Assembly (NCBI RefSeq): GCF_019749375.1
Contig: NZ_JACWFE010000026.1
Coordinates: 39,100-103,099, forward strand
From: Bacillus sp. S/N-304-OC-R1
GTDB lineage: Bacteria > Bacillota > Bacilli > Bacillales > Cytobacillaceae
Length of the DNA: 64,000 bases
Reading direction: 5' to 3'
The notes below the pieces were generated by a model, which was given only the letters and a program-made list of their open reading frames with translations, did not search any database and was not told the DNA's origin. The position numbers and the translations under genes were made by a program. Positions 45,428 to 56,177 of this stretch are shown one piece after another. Position 1 is the first letter of the stretch; each line of letters starts with the position of its first letter.

Positions 45428-46459
45428 TTAAACAGGTGTTCTTTTATCCTTCCTGTTTTCAATAAAAATTTGAAGGTTAATCAAGGCCGTGACCCCCACT
45501 CCTATCCATAACAAGAATTCAAATAGTGACATATTTAATGACACACTTGTAGCCCACAAATTATTTATAATTATTGGACTATAGATAATCACTGCTCCCA
45601 TTGCTAGTAAAGTGTAAAAAGTTGTTTCAATAATCTTCTTAGGAATACTCAATAAACCTAAAAGAGACGTAAAGATCGCTAATATAACTCGACCTCCGTC
45701 TAAGATTGGAATAGGAATTGTATTAAAGAAGGCGATTATTATACTCAAAACTGCAAAACCAAGCCAAAATTCCTGAGTAATATCTGCCATTGAAATATAT
45801 ACTCCGATACTGTGTTCAAGGTCGTGTTCAGGTGTAACTATATCTGAAAATTGAAGTTGGGTAAGTAAAGAATAAAATTTAGGGATAAAGGCAATAAACT
45901 TTTTTGTAACAATCATAAAAGAATCAATTACGGGGTGTCCCTGCTGAATAAAGTAAACAGTTAAGCCAATAAAAAAACTAATAATATTCACAAGAATTCC
46001 TGCTAAATAAAAGGTACATTTGAATAATAAGGGCAGCTTTTCTTCTTGCTTGGTGTCAACTTGTACAAATCCTTTCATTGGGAAAAGGTGGAATTTAAAT
46101 ACTGTATTAGACCGATCAAATGTAAACAGTTTCGGTCCGATCCCTATTGAAAAAGTAGACGTTTTTAATTTAAGACACTTTGCAGCAATGAAATGTCCTA
46201 ATTCATGCAAGGTTATAATCAAATAAGCTGTAAAAATAAGTTTTCCTATTAATACAATGTTCTCCGCCGTTAAAGGGGGCGTATTTATTAAATACCCAGC
46301 AAGAGCTCCTAGTACAAATCCATATAAGGAAAATTTTATTGATTTTTCGTTGTTATCCGCCTTTCCTTTGCCAATTACCTCAAGTACCATAAAATATGCT
46401 CCAATTAAAATTAGTATGATTGATGAAATAGCAATTAATCCAACAAAAATATAATACAT
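45428..46459 (-). CDS. Site-2-type membrane metalloprotease (M50 family)
   Basis: The protein has 343 residues with about six hydrophobic segments. The zinc motif HELGHF is at about 86-91 within a membrane helix and the third-ligand motif PILDGGRV at about 250-257, the pattern of RseP/SpoIVFB-type intramembrane proteases. No PDZ domain is visible between them. AGGAGGTGAC precedes the ATG. It sits between the recombinase trio and the xis-int module, on the opposite strand to xis-int, with no anti-sigma or sporulation neighbour, so its substrate is unknown. It could be cargo of the mobile element. Confidence 0.82.
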   Translation of the reverse strand: MYYIFVGLIAISSIILILIGAYFMVLEVIGKGKADNNEKSIKFSLYGFVLGALAGYLINTPPLTAENIVLIGKLIFTAYLIITLHELGHFIAAKCLKLKTSTFSIGIGPKLFTFDRSNTVFKFHLFPMKGFVQVDTKQEEKLPLLFKCTFYLAGILVNIISFFIGLTVYFIQQGHPVIDSFMIVTKKFIAFIPKFYSLLTQLQFSDIVTPEHDLEHSIGVYISMADITQEFWLGFAVLSIIIAFFNTIPIPILDGGRVILAIFTSLLGLLSIPKKIIETTFYTLLAMGAVIIYSPIIINNLWATSVSLNMSLFEFLLWIGVGVTALINLQIFIENRKDKRTPV

Positions 46460-46551
46460 AAGTCACCTCCTGAATAGTTAGTTAAACATATGTACAAGTC
46501 CTTAACTATATGAGTTATAACTTATTTATAAAAAAATCCTTAATGAAGTAC

Positions 46552-46579
46552 TTGACAAATCAAATTATGACAATATAAA
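46552..46579 (+). promoter_or_regulatory. SigmaA promoter of the structured leader and xis-int
   Basis: TTGACA is followed after 16 bases by TATAAA. It should start transcription near 46586, about 75 bases before the structured RNA. Confidence 0.7.
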
Positions 46580-46663
46580 CTATGAGACATAACATTAGTT
46601 AACAGCTTTGTTCTTAAATTGATAATCTATCAACACAAATTAATTAATATAAATCATGGGATC

Positions 46664-46780
46664 AAACCCCACAGATTGGACGAGGAAGCACCCGCCAATC
46701 CAAGTAATAAGATTATTAACTAATAATCTTATGCCTTGGGAGCAGTGTCTTTCTTTCCGCATCTGTGGGGTTTTTCTTTT
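46664..46780 (+). ncRNA. Structured leader RNA or small RNA ending in an intrinsic terminator
   Basis: AAACCCCACAGAT (46664-46676) pairs perfectly with ATCTGTGGGGTTT (46761-46773), followed by TTCTTTT. Inside are GATTGG/CCAATC (46674-46679/46695-46700) and a long hairpin: CCAAG/CTTGG around ATAAGATTATT/AATAATCTTAT (46700-46739). The inner GATTGG and the outer stem share three bases and compete. The layout (promoter, structured RNA, terminator, then xis) fits an attenuator/riboswitch-like leader or a stand-alone RNA of about 190 bases. I recognise no known riboswitch class. Confidence 0.6.
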
Positions 46781-46799
46781 GGTTTAACTGGAGGGAACT

Positions 46800-47030
46800 A
46801 TGATGAAAATCACGGAAGAAATTATTTCTTGGGAGTCGCTCCCTGAAATACTGACAGCAAAACACATAGCAGGAATCTTAAAAATATCTAGAAGGCGAGT
46901 ATATGAGTTAATGCAAATTCATGTTGAGCACGGGGGCATTCCAAATTTTGAAATTGGAATTTCTAAAAGAGTTGAAAAGGCCGATTTAAAACAGTGGATC
47001 AAGCGTAAAAAAGAGAAGAAACAAGGTTAA
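46800..47030 (+). CDS. Excisionase-like helix-turn-helix protein
   Basis: The protein has 76 residues; ATG codons at 46800 and 46803 are both possible, with TGGAGGG about 5-8 bases upstream. A MerR/HTH_17-type DNA-binding fold covers ILTAKHIAGILKISRRRVYE and ends FEIGISKRVEKADLKQWIKR. Such proteins act as excisionases or directionality factors for tyrosine integrases. It lies directly before the integrase at 47139 on the same strand and 20 bases after the leader terminator. Confidence 0.75.
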   Translation: MMKITEEIISWESLPEILTAKHIAGILKISRRRVYELMQIHVEHGGIPNFEIGISKRVEKADLKQWIKRKKEKKQG

Positions 47031-47138
47031 TAACAAGATTAATACAACTGTAGGAAGAGGAGACTCTTGGTCTTGAAGGTTATTGGCTTCTCTTTCTATT
47101 AGTAACATAATCAATTAGTAAAGCGAGGTTATTGTATT

Positions 47139-48362
47139 TTGAAAGGCCATTATAAAAAAAGAGGCTGTACTTGTGATACGGGCGATTGCAATTGTAATAA
47201 GACTTGGAGTTTTGTTGTTGATATTGGACGAAATCCTAAAAATGGCAGAAGAAAACAGGCAACAAAAGCAGGCTTTAAAACTAAAGAAGAAGCAGAGTTA
47301 GCTGCTGCTGCACTTCTTAATGAAATGAAACAAGGGACTTATATTGCAGAAACAAATACTCTCTTTAAGGACTTTGCTCAGGAATGGCTCTCATTATATA
47401 CCGAAAGAACTGGACCAAAACCAGGAACAATACGTTTGAGACAGTATAGTATTAATAAGCTATTACCATACTTCTCACATTTAAAACTGAATGCCATTAC
47501 AGAAGAAGTGTATCAGATAGCACTAAAAGACTTAAAAGAAAGTGGTCTTTCTAAAAGCACAATGGAAGGTATTCATGTCACTGGGAAGATGATTTTTGGA
47601 ATGGCAAAGAGCAAAAGATTGATTAAGATTGATCCATCGGAACTCGCTTATATTCCACGAGATAACAAAGTCGTTATTGAGGAAGATGAAGAGCCAGATG
47701 ATGACGAACTTCCAAGGTACTTCGAAAAAGAAGAGCTTGCTTTATTCTTGGAGACAGTAAAAGAAAAAGGTTTATATATGGATGATTTAATATTTATTAC
47801 ATTAGCATATACGGGTATACGTGTAGGTGAGTTAGTAGTACTAAAGTGGAAAGATATTGACTTTGACGAACAAACAATTAAAATTACTAAAACTTACAAC
47901 AATGAAAAGAACAACACCAAAAACTATCAATTGGTTCCTCCTAAAACAATAAAATCAAAACGAAAAATAGTTGTTGATGAGTTTGTAATAGAGGCACTTA
48001 GAAAACATAAATTAGAACAAGAAAAATTAATAAAGAGCTTTGGAAATTCATATCGAAATAAGGGTTATATTTTCGCAAACTTTAACAAGCATCCAGGTTA
48101 TCCAATTCTAACAAAGCTTATTAGAACTAGAATGACTAGACTATTAAAGTTTGCTGGATTGGTATCAAAACTTAACCCCCACTCTATCCGCCATACTCAT
48201 ACGTCCCTTCTCGCTGAAGCTGGAGTGGATATAGAAGAGATCATGGACCGATTAGGACATAGCGATGAAAAAACAACCAGAAAAATATATCTCCATGTAA
48301 CAAACGTAATGAAAAGAGAAGCTTCAGATAAATTTGGGAAGTTAATGCGTGGAATTAAGTGA
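47139..48362 (+). CDS. Tyrosine integrase with Cys-rich N-terminus (island 1)
   Basis: The protein has 407 residues from a TTG start. The N-terminal arm-binding domain has an unusual CxC...CxC cluster (RGCTCDTGDCNCNKTW), possibly a zinc site. A core-binding domain (about 65-165) and a catalytic domain follow: TGIRVGEL (Arg), HSIRHTHTS (HxxR), RLGHSDEKTT (His) and KIYLHV (Tyr). It is a close relative of the integrase at 52566, with the same Cys pattern. It points toward groEL and sits at the end of the left accessory block, so it probably mobilised that block. Confidence 0.92.
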   Translation: MKGHYKKRGCTCDTGDCNCNKTWSFVVDIGRNPKNGRRKQATKAGFKTKEEAELAAAALLNEMKQGTYIAETNTLFKDFAQEWLSLYTERTGPKPGTIRLRQYSINKLLPYFSHLKLNAITEEVYQIALKDLKESGLSKSTMEGIHVTGKMIFGMAKSKRLIKIDPSELAYIPRDNKVVIEEDEEPDDDELPRYFEKEELALFLETVKEKGLYMDDLIFITLAYTGIRVGELVVLKWKDIDFDEQTIKITKTYNNEKNNTKNYQLVPPKTIKSKRKIVVDEFVIEALRKHKLEQEKLIKSFGNSYRNKGYIFANFNKHPGYPILTKLIRTRMTRLLKFAGLVSKLNPHSIRHTHTSLLAEAGVDIEEIMDRLGHSDEKTTRKIYLHVTNVMKREASDKFGKLMRGIK

Positions 48363-48390
48363 TATAAAAATTGAAAGCAAAACAGATATA

Positions 48391-48558
48391 AAGAGGCTGG
48401 GACATAACGGATTTATCTGTATCCAAAGCCAAATGTTAAATTGACTTTTTATTATCTAAATACTGAAAGCTGAACTATTGTAGAGTGCTATGTTAGCATT
48501 ATTAGAAATAGTTCGGCTTTTTTAGTTACTGAAAACCCTTTGTCCTGGCCTCTTTTGA
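48391..48558. repeat. MITE-like element
   Basis: A segment of about 168 bases starts AGAGGCTGGGACATAA and ends, in reverse, AAAAGAGGCCAGGACAAAG, giving imperfect terminal inverted repeats of about 16 bases. This resembles the short non-autonomous repeats linked to IS1182-type transposons in Firmicutes. It lies just after the first integrase gene, and an internal hairpin (AGCTGAACTATT/AATAGTTCGGCT) is present. Confidence 0.5.
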
Positions 48559-48910
48559 AAATACCCATAAAGGTAGTACATCCATTATGCTATATCGTTA
48601 ATTCAATTGAATAGTATCGTTGTACTGCGCAGCAAACTTTGCTTTATTAGTTTTGTTACTGTTCAACAATTGGACAATTAGAGAATTTAAAATAGTCCTT
48701 TATCCAATATACTTTAAGCTTTGAAGAATATGTTTAAATAACACAACCAAAAGGAACTTTTATCGAATAATACTATTCATCATATGCTTAAACATCTTGC
48801 TTGCTAACCATTCTCCTACATTTCTTTACGATTAGAGGGTATAGGTACTGTGACCCGGATTGCAAGAGTTTATTCTTTAAAATATAGCCCCCTCGTCTCT
48901 CTAGGTTGAA
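48559..48910. other. Gene-free stretch between integrase 1 and the STAND gene
   Basis: No coding frame or RNA is recognised. If two islands meet here, it should contain an internal attachment site, but no copy of the groEL 3' end is seen. Confidence 0.35.
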
Positions 48911-51900
48911 TTAGCTAAACGATATGTTGTTCTTAAAACACATCCGTATTTTCAATAAATATGTAGATTGTTTTCTTGGATCTTGTTTATCCTTATAGAA
49001 ATTTACCATCTTGTTATAATAATGGAGCAGAAATGGGTCACATTCTTCATAAATTTTCTCAAAAATACTAACAACTTTTTCAAAACTCCTCTCTGCATTT
49101 GGAAGTTGTTTTAGTTTCCAATAACATTCTCCTATATTGTCGTAGCATGCAGCAACTTCGGGATGATTTAAAGAATGGTCTCTTGTCAAGTTCTTTAACG
49201 CTTCTTGAAAATGGGGAATAGCTTTTTTGAAATTTCCTCTTAACATATGTATATTTGCAATTGTTAATAAAGTGCTCGTATACTCTTCATGCTTCTTTCC
49301 ATGTACTTTCTTAACTAACGTTAATAAACGTTCTAAATATCCTAGGGAAGAATCAAAATCCATTTTTATTAACTTGATTTCAGATACATCCGCAAGCCAT
49401 TGGATTAGAAATCTTTCATCTATTTTCAGCTTCGATTCATCTAACAAACTTAATCCTTTAGAGTAATAGTGGTTTGCTTTTTCATTCTCACTTGCTTTTT
49501 TATAAAATTGGGCAAGGTCCAACATATTTATGATTGTTTCATTACTGTCCATACCAGTTTCATTAATATGTATATTTAAGATTTTTTCTTGGTAGATTAC
49601 TGCATCTTTATAAAGATCTTGAGTACTGTACAAATTCACGAGACTTTGATATATTGGTATGATTCTTCCATCATGTGGTCCAAAAATCTCAAGATGTGAT
49701 TCTAGTGAATCTTCCAATAATTGTTTTGCCTTTACGTAATTTTCTCGCTCAGTCTCTACTACCCCTAGCACTCTATAAAACATGGACCGCACATCAACAA
49801 TTGATTTACCTTCTGCTAATTCGATTGCATATTGAGTAACTGAATATGCTTGATCCAAATCACCACTATCTAAATAAGCTTTACCTAATGCTGATAATGT
49901 ATCTAATTTATCAAATGTAATAACTCCTATTTGATCAAAATCTTCATCTGCCTGCTTAAGAAAATCAATTGCCGCTGGAAAGTCATTCATCATATGAAAT
50001 GTAATTCCTAAGTTCTTTTTTACGTTGCCTCTGTGGAAATAATAACTGTCGAGATCATCATCTTTTGACTTGTTATTCATTTTATTAAGTATTGTTTCAA
50101 GGATAGATTTCGCTTCTGGTAATTTACCTTGTTGACGATAAATAACAGCAATTGATTTCTCAATTTCTATACCATCGCTATCTAGTAGCAATGCTTTTTC
50201 GAATGCTTCCATCGCATCTGAAAAATATTCTTTAATCATCAAATATCTGCCCTGCAAATAGTACGTATTACTAATGACTTTATTTACTTCCTCAGATTCC
50301 GATTTATCTATGTGTTGGAGGCATACATCTAGCTCATCAAGATAAATCTTCATGTGTGAGAAATTTAGCTTGCTAAAGTAAAAAGATGCTAGATTAATTA
50401 ACCCAATCATCTTAACAATGTAATCCTTCTGATCCGTCATTTTTAAGTCTTGTGTTAAATTTTGAATCAAAGGAACTAACATTGAATAATAATTCATTGT
50501 TAGTTTGAATGGATTAGTAATATTATTAATCCATACTGCTAGATCGACTTTACTAAGTAATTTACTCCCATGTTCAAATCCTTCTATAACAGCAGTTACA
50601 AGAGAAGTGCTAATGATTGATGCTTCCACATCTTGTAATTTTTCATTATAGTGGCTAAAGAGCAATTCATTTGCCTTCTTGTATGTATTCATCCTATGTT
50701 CCATCATATTATTTATCAGTGTTTTGCGCATTAATGGATGCATAACATAATTTTCAAGCTCTTCATTATAATTAATAATGGAGTATTCCGCAATTTTTCT
50801 ATAACCATCAATACCAAAACCAGTTGGAAATTCTTTCACCAACTTTAAATAAATTTTCTCATCCCAAAAAGAAGGTAAGGAAAGCAACATTAATGTCTCT
50901 TTTTCTTCATGCTCCAAGTAATTAAGAAAATGATTAACAACCGTCTGCTGGTCACCCTTGAAAGCATCTTCTTTAAGTTCATCTTTATCACTTATTCGTT
51001 TATAGGTTTCAATAGCAAGCTGAACATAATAGGGATGGTTTTTTGTAGTTTCTATTATTGTTCGTGCAACATCATCTGGTATATTCGCATCATCTAATAA
51101 TTCCTTTGTTTCCTCTTCTTCTAATTCTTTTAATTCCTCACATATTAATGTATCTTCTTCACCAAACTCCCAATCTAATTCATCACGACCAAAAGTAATC
51201 CACAGTACTTCTGGTAATAACTTACAAAGATATTTAATTTGTAAGTAAACAGGGTAATCATCTTGAAATTTTAATTCTTCACAAGTATCTAACAATATTA
51301 CCGCTGAAGTATCTTCCTGTTTAAGAAAATAAGCTAAATCTTCCGCCCATAATCTAGGTAATACTTCCTCAATTTCATAGTCTTCCATTTCAACTAGCTT
51401 TTTCAGTGTTTCATTTCCTTTTTCCTGCCACCATTTTTTCACTATTAAGGAATACTTAACAAAAAAGTGAGATGCTTTTGGAATCCAGCTGACACCAGGA
51501 GTTATTTCACCAAGATCTTTTAAGAAGTTCGCAACAAAGTCACCTTCATCTACTAGTGGCATGCTTCTCGTCGTTTCATTAATAGCATAATGTGGCATAT
51601 TCTTTTTTTGAAATATTGATCTTGCTAAATCGAAGGTGGGAAAATGAATGTTAGGATTTTGTTGTTTTATTATTGTTTTTAATCTACTTAACGCTTCTGG
51701 AACATTACGATGCGCTGGATATTTAAAGTCTAAGCTTGCAACAACCGTGTTTTCTTCATTTTTTGCGATATATCTATAAAACTGTGTTCGCAAACTTGTT
51801 TTCCCAACTCCACCTACACCAAAAAAGTGAATTATTTGAAGCTTATGGCGATCAAATCTTTGCTCAGACACTAGTGTATCTTTTAAATTCTTTAAATAAT

Positions 51901-51946
51901 TTTGTCTTCCAACAAAACGTTTACTTTCTAATTCAACTGTACTCAT
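48911..51946 (-). CDS. STAND (NB-ARC-like) ATPase with TPR repeats
   Basis: The protein has 1011 residues. The NTPase has Walker A GVGGVGKTSL (about 41-50), Walker B AVILLDTCEEL (about 217) and ITFGRDEL, followed by a winged-helix-like region. Residues about 540-990 are TPR repeats (YLQGRYLMIKEYFSDAMEAF, CYDNIGECYWKLKQLPNAER). STAND proteins such as Avs sense phage proteins through the repeats and activate an effector, but no N-terminal effector domain is present: the P-loop begins almost at once after RFVGRQNYL. GAGGTGA precedes the ATG. It may need a partner, or be a regulator. It is the only cargo gene between the two related integrases. Confidence 0.85.
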   Translation of the reverse strand: MSTVELESKRFVGRQNYLKNLKDTLVSEQRFDRHKLQIIHFFGVGGVGKTSLRTQFYRYIAKNEENTVVASLDFKYPAHRNVPEALSRLKTIIKQQNPNIHFPTFDLARSIFQKKNMPHYAINETTRSMPLVDEGDFVANFLKDLGEITPGVSWIPKASHFFVKYSLIVKKWWQEKGNETLKKLVEMEDYEIEEVLPRLWAEDLAYFLKQEDTSAVILLDTCEELKFQDDYPVYLQIKYLCKLLPEVLWITFGRDELDWEFGEEDTLICEELKELEEEETKELLDDANIPDDVARTIIETTKNHPYYVQLAIETYKRISDKDELKEDAFKGDQQTVVNHFLNYLEHEEKETLMLLSLPSFWDEKIYLKLVKEFPTGFGIDGYRKIAEYSIINYNEELENYVMHPLMRKTLINNMMEHRMNTYKKANELLFSHYNEKLQDVEASIISTSLVTAVIEGFEHGSKLLSKVDLAVWINNITNPFKLTMNYYSMLVPLIQNLTQDLKMTDQKDYIVKMIGLINLASFYFSKLNFSHMKIYLDELDVCLQHIDKSESEEVNKVISNTYYLQGRYLMIKEYFSDAMEAFEKALLLDSDGIEIEKSIAVIYRQQGKLPEAKSILETILNKMNNKSKDDDLDSYYFHRGNVKKNLGITFHMMNDFPAAIDFLKQADEDFDQIGVITFDKLDTLSALGKAYLDSGDLDQAYSVTQYAIELAEGKSIVDVRSMFYRVLGVVETERENYVKAKQLLEDSLESHLEIFGPHDGRIIPIYQSLVNLYSTQDLYKDAVIYQEKILNIHINETGMDSNETIINMLDLAQFYKKASENEKANHYYSKGLSLLDESKLKIDERFLIQWLADVSEIKLIKMDFDSSLGYLERLLTLVKKVHGKKHEEYTSTLLTIANIHMLRGNFKKAIPHFQEALKNLTRDHSLNHPEVAACYDNIGECYWKLKQLPNAERSFEKVVSIFEKIYEECDPFLLHYYNKMVNFYKDKQDPRKQSTYLLKIRMCFKNNISFS

Positions 51947-52553
51947 ACGTCACCTCAAAAGATTTAGAATTTCTGTATCAATAGGGGCAGTACCTTCAAT
52001 TCCCAAGAAAAGAGGTTCTTTTTTTAACTTAATAATATCACAGTGCTTTTTCGAGATACTAGGGACAATCCCTGTGTCATCAAGTTGCGTTTACTAGAAC
52101 TTTATTTCCTCTTAACTGATTTAAATAATCATAATAACTTATTTGAATACCGTTTTTCGTTGGTATATCAATTATTAAGTGGAGTTAAGTTAAGGTCTAC
52201 TAGGATAGGGAATTTGTTACCATTTTGAAAAAGAGAGTTTATGTTGCGCAGTATAGGTCTACTGTTCATTAACATAATAGCTTCAAAAAGATTATTCATA
52301 ACAATTCTTCATAACAGCATATGAGCAATAGACCATTACATTGTAGAATATCTAATATATTACTAATTCATTTAGATTTTCCCTTCCTCCACTTACACGC
52401 AAATATTAGGGATTTTATTTTATCCAAAAATACACTCACTTTAGTTCGCCGAATAAATTTATATCCAGTCTGTTTAACCTAGAATTGATGACATGAATTT
52501 TTATTTTTATTCTGGCAATAATGTACTTTTAGTAACAAAATAATTTTTAGAAA
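51947..52553. other. Gene-free stretch between the STAND and integrase 2 genes
   Basis: This AT-rich region should carry divergent promoters for the STAND gene (minus) and the integrase (plus). No excisionase gene or structured RNA like that at 46664 is visible here, in contrast to the first integrase. Confidence 0.4.
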
Positions 52554-52565
52554 GTGAGGACGCTA

Positions 52566-53777
52566 ATGAAAGGATATTTTTACAGAAGAGGATGCAAGTG
52601 CAAAAAGAAAAAATGCACTTGTGGTTCAAAGTGGGCTTTCACCGTTGATATTGGTTTAGATCCAATTACCGGTAAAAGAAAGCAAAAGGTAAGAAGCGGT
52701 TTTAATACTAAGCTGGAAGCTGAAGAAGCTGTAGCCACTCTAATTCACGAGTTAAACCAAGGAACATATTTAGAGGAGACAGATAAAACCTTTAGCGACT
52801 TTACAAAAGAATGGCTTCCCTTCTACTGCGAATCAAAGGATGTAAAGCCAGGAACAATTCGAGTTCGTCTCCATGAAATCGGAAGGTTGCTACCCTACTT
52901 TGCTCAATTAAAGTTAAAAGATATTACAAGAAAAAAGTATCAAGATGCTTTAAATGATTTAAAAGATCAAGGGTTATCTGATAGTACAAGGGAGGGAATC
53001 AATCGAACAGGAAGAATGATTTTCCGAAAGGCACTAGAGCTGGAGCTGATTAAGAAAGATCCTACTGAGTTTGCTTATGTAAAAAAGGATAAAAAAACCA
53101 TTGAACAATTGGAAGAAGAGGAAGTTCCAAAGTATCTGGAAAAAGAAGAGCTCGCCTTATTTTTAGAAACAGCCAAAAATAACGGACTTGAACATGATTA
53201 CTTAGTGTTTTTAATACTAGCCTATACTGGAATCAGGGTTGGGGAGTTAGTCGCTCTCAAGTGGAAGGATATAGACTTCAAAAACCACACAATCAGTATT
53301 ACTAAAACGTATTACAATCCAAATAATAATACTTTGGAGTATCATTTAGTCCCACCAAAAACCCGGAGGTCAAAGCGAAAAATTGTTGTTGATGAAGATG
53401 TCATTCAAGCCTTAAAAAAACACAAAGAAGTTCAGGACAAAGTAATTGAGCAATTAGGTGAAGATTATTACAATGAAAACTTTATTTTTGCGAAGTTAAA
53501 GCGCCAATTCGGTTATCCCATTGTGATTAAAACAGTACGAGACAGAATGAAAAGGCTACTTACGATCGCTGGTCTAAATGAAGAATTAACACCGCATAGT
53601 TTAAGACACACGCATACGTCACTTCTTGCTGAGGCCGGTGTATCACTCGAACAAATTATGGACCGTCTTGGACATACTGACGATCAAATTACAAAAAATG
53701 TCTATCTCCACGTAACCCAAGAAATGAAAAAAGAAGCCTCTCAAAAGTTCAGTGAACTTATGAGAAGCCTCCGTTAA
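52566..53777 (+). CDS. Tyrosine integrase adjacent to groEL (island 2)
   Basis: The start is the ATG at 52566 (GAGG 6 bases upstream); an upstream GTG at 52554 is less likely. It has 403 residues. The N-terminus carries the same Cys cluster (RGCKCKKKKCTCGSKW). Catalytic motifs are TGIRVGEL, HSLRHTHTS, RLGHTDDQIT and NVYLHV. It ends about 80 bases from the groEL stop and is followed by an 11-base tandem repeat that may be its arm-binding site. It probably integrates at the groEL 3' end. It is a paralogue of the 47139 integrase. Confidence 0.92.
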   Translation: MKGYFYRRGCKCKKKKCTCGSKWAFTVDIGLDPITGKRKQKVRSGFNTKLEAEEAVATLIHELNQGTYLEETDKTFSDFTKEWLPFYCESKDVKPGTIRVRLHEIGRLLPYFAQLKLKDITRKKYQDALNDLKDQGLSDSTREGINRTGRMIFRKALELELIKKDPTEFAYVKKDKKTIEQLEEEEVPKYLEKEELALFLETAKNNGLEHDYLVFLILAYTGIRVGELVALKWKDIDFKNHTISITKTYYNPNNNTLEYHLVPPKTRRSKRKIVVDEDVIQALKKHKEVQDKVIEQLGEDYYNENFIFAKLKRQFGYPIVIKTVRDRMKRLLTIAGLNEELTPHSLRHTHTSLLAEAGVSLEQIMDRLGHTDDQITKNVYLHVTQEMKKEASQKFSELMRSLR

Positions 53778-53785
53778 TTTCCTCA

Positions 53786-53807
53786 ATGTGAGCAAAATGT
53801 GAGCAAA
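53786..53807 (+). repeat. Perfect 11-base tandem repeat, candidate integrase arm site
   Basis: ATGTGAGCAAA occurs twice in direct succession 9 bases after the integrase stop. Repeats of this kind beside tyrosine integrases are often arm-binding sites within att. The right junction should lie between here and the groEL stop at 53860. Confidence 0.5.
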
Positions 53808-53859
53808 CCACTCTCACCTTACCAACAAATCCTTATCTATCAAGGGATTGAGGGGCAGA

Positions 53860-55494
<1,635 letters not shown>

Positions 55495-55585
55495 TTACCT
55501 CCTTGAATAGTTAAATAGACGATTCAATCAGTCTAAAAAAAATGACTCTAGTAATGTTAAATTAAAAATGTAAAGCTGTTAGCCA

Positions 55586-55870
55586 TTAGCCAATAACAGC
55601 AAGAATGTCGTTTTCACGTAAGATTAAATATTCTTTGCCTTCGTACTTCACTTCAGTACCAGCATATTTTGAGAAGATAATACGGTCGCCTTGAGCAACT
55701 TCAAGGGCTACACGCTCACCATTATCAAGAACACGGCCAGTTCCTACAGCAACGACCTTGCCTTCTTGAGGCTTTTCTTTTGCAGTATCCGGCAACACGA
55801 TGCCGCTTGCAGTTTTTTCTTCAGTTTCAACAAGCTCGATAATAATTCGATCACCTAGTGGCTTTAACAA
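55586..55870 (-). CDS. groES: Co-chaperonin GroES
   Basis: The protein has 94 residues from a TTG start at 55870 (GAGGAGG 9 bases upstream), giving [14 protein letters not shown] at the N-terminus, the normal GroES length. The longer frame to 55888 would start inside the ribosome binding site. The mobile loop [17 protein letters not shown] and the C-terminal [13 protein letters not shown] are typical. It is the first gene of the groESL operon, directly after CIRCE. Confidence 0.97.
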   Translation of the reverse strand: MLKPLGDRIIIELVETEEKTASGIVLPDTAKEKPQEGKVVAVGTGRVLDNGERVALEVAQGDRIIFSKYAGTEVKYEGKEYLILRENDILAVIG

Positions 55871-55909
55871 GTGAAACAACCTCCTCAATAAATATGTAAA
55901 TTTTATTTA

Positions 55910-55936
55910 TTAGCACTCTCATCAACTGAGTGCTAA
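55910..55936 (-). promoter_or_regulatory. CIRCE operator (HrcA site) of groESL
   Basis: TTAGCACTC, nine bases, GAGTGCTAA: a perfect CIRCE inverted repeat. It lies between the promoter and the groES start. HrcA binds it and represses groESL until heat shock. Confidence 0.97.
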
Positions 55937-55946
55937 CACAATTATT

Positions 55947-55975
55947 ATATTAATGAATCTCACCTATATTTGCAA
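55947..55975 (-). promoter_or_regulatory. SigmaA promoter of groESL
   Basis: On the minus strand TTGCAA is followed after 17 bases by TAATAT. Transcription would start within or just before the CIRCE element. Confidence 0.75.
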
Positions 55976-56177
55976 GAGTGAAGCTCAAATTTTTGTAAAA
56001 AATATTTAAGAAAATTAAAAATATCTATGTACAGTCTCTTAATAAAATGGCGCAAAAGACAGTTTGCTCATTATATACATTCACTAAACTTAATCTTAAA
56101 AGTATACAATTTGTAACTTAGCCCTTTTTACGGGTAAAATGAGGATTGGTATACACAAATGATAAGGAGAAAAAATA

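Noticed and set aside
48363..48910. Internal att copy of the groEL 3' end after integrase 1
   Set aside because: No sequence matching the Gly-Met tail coding region or the ATGTGAGCAAA repeat is visible there.
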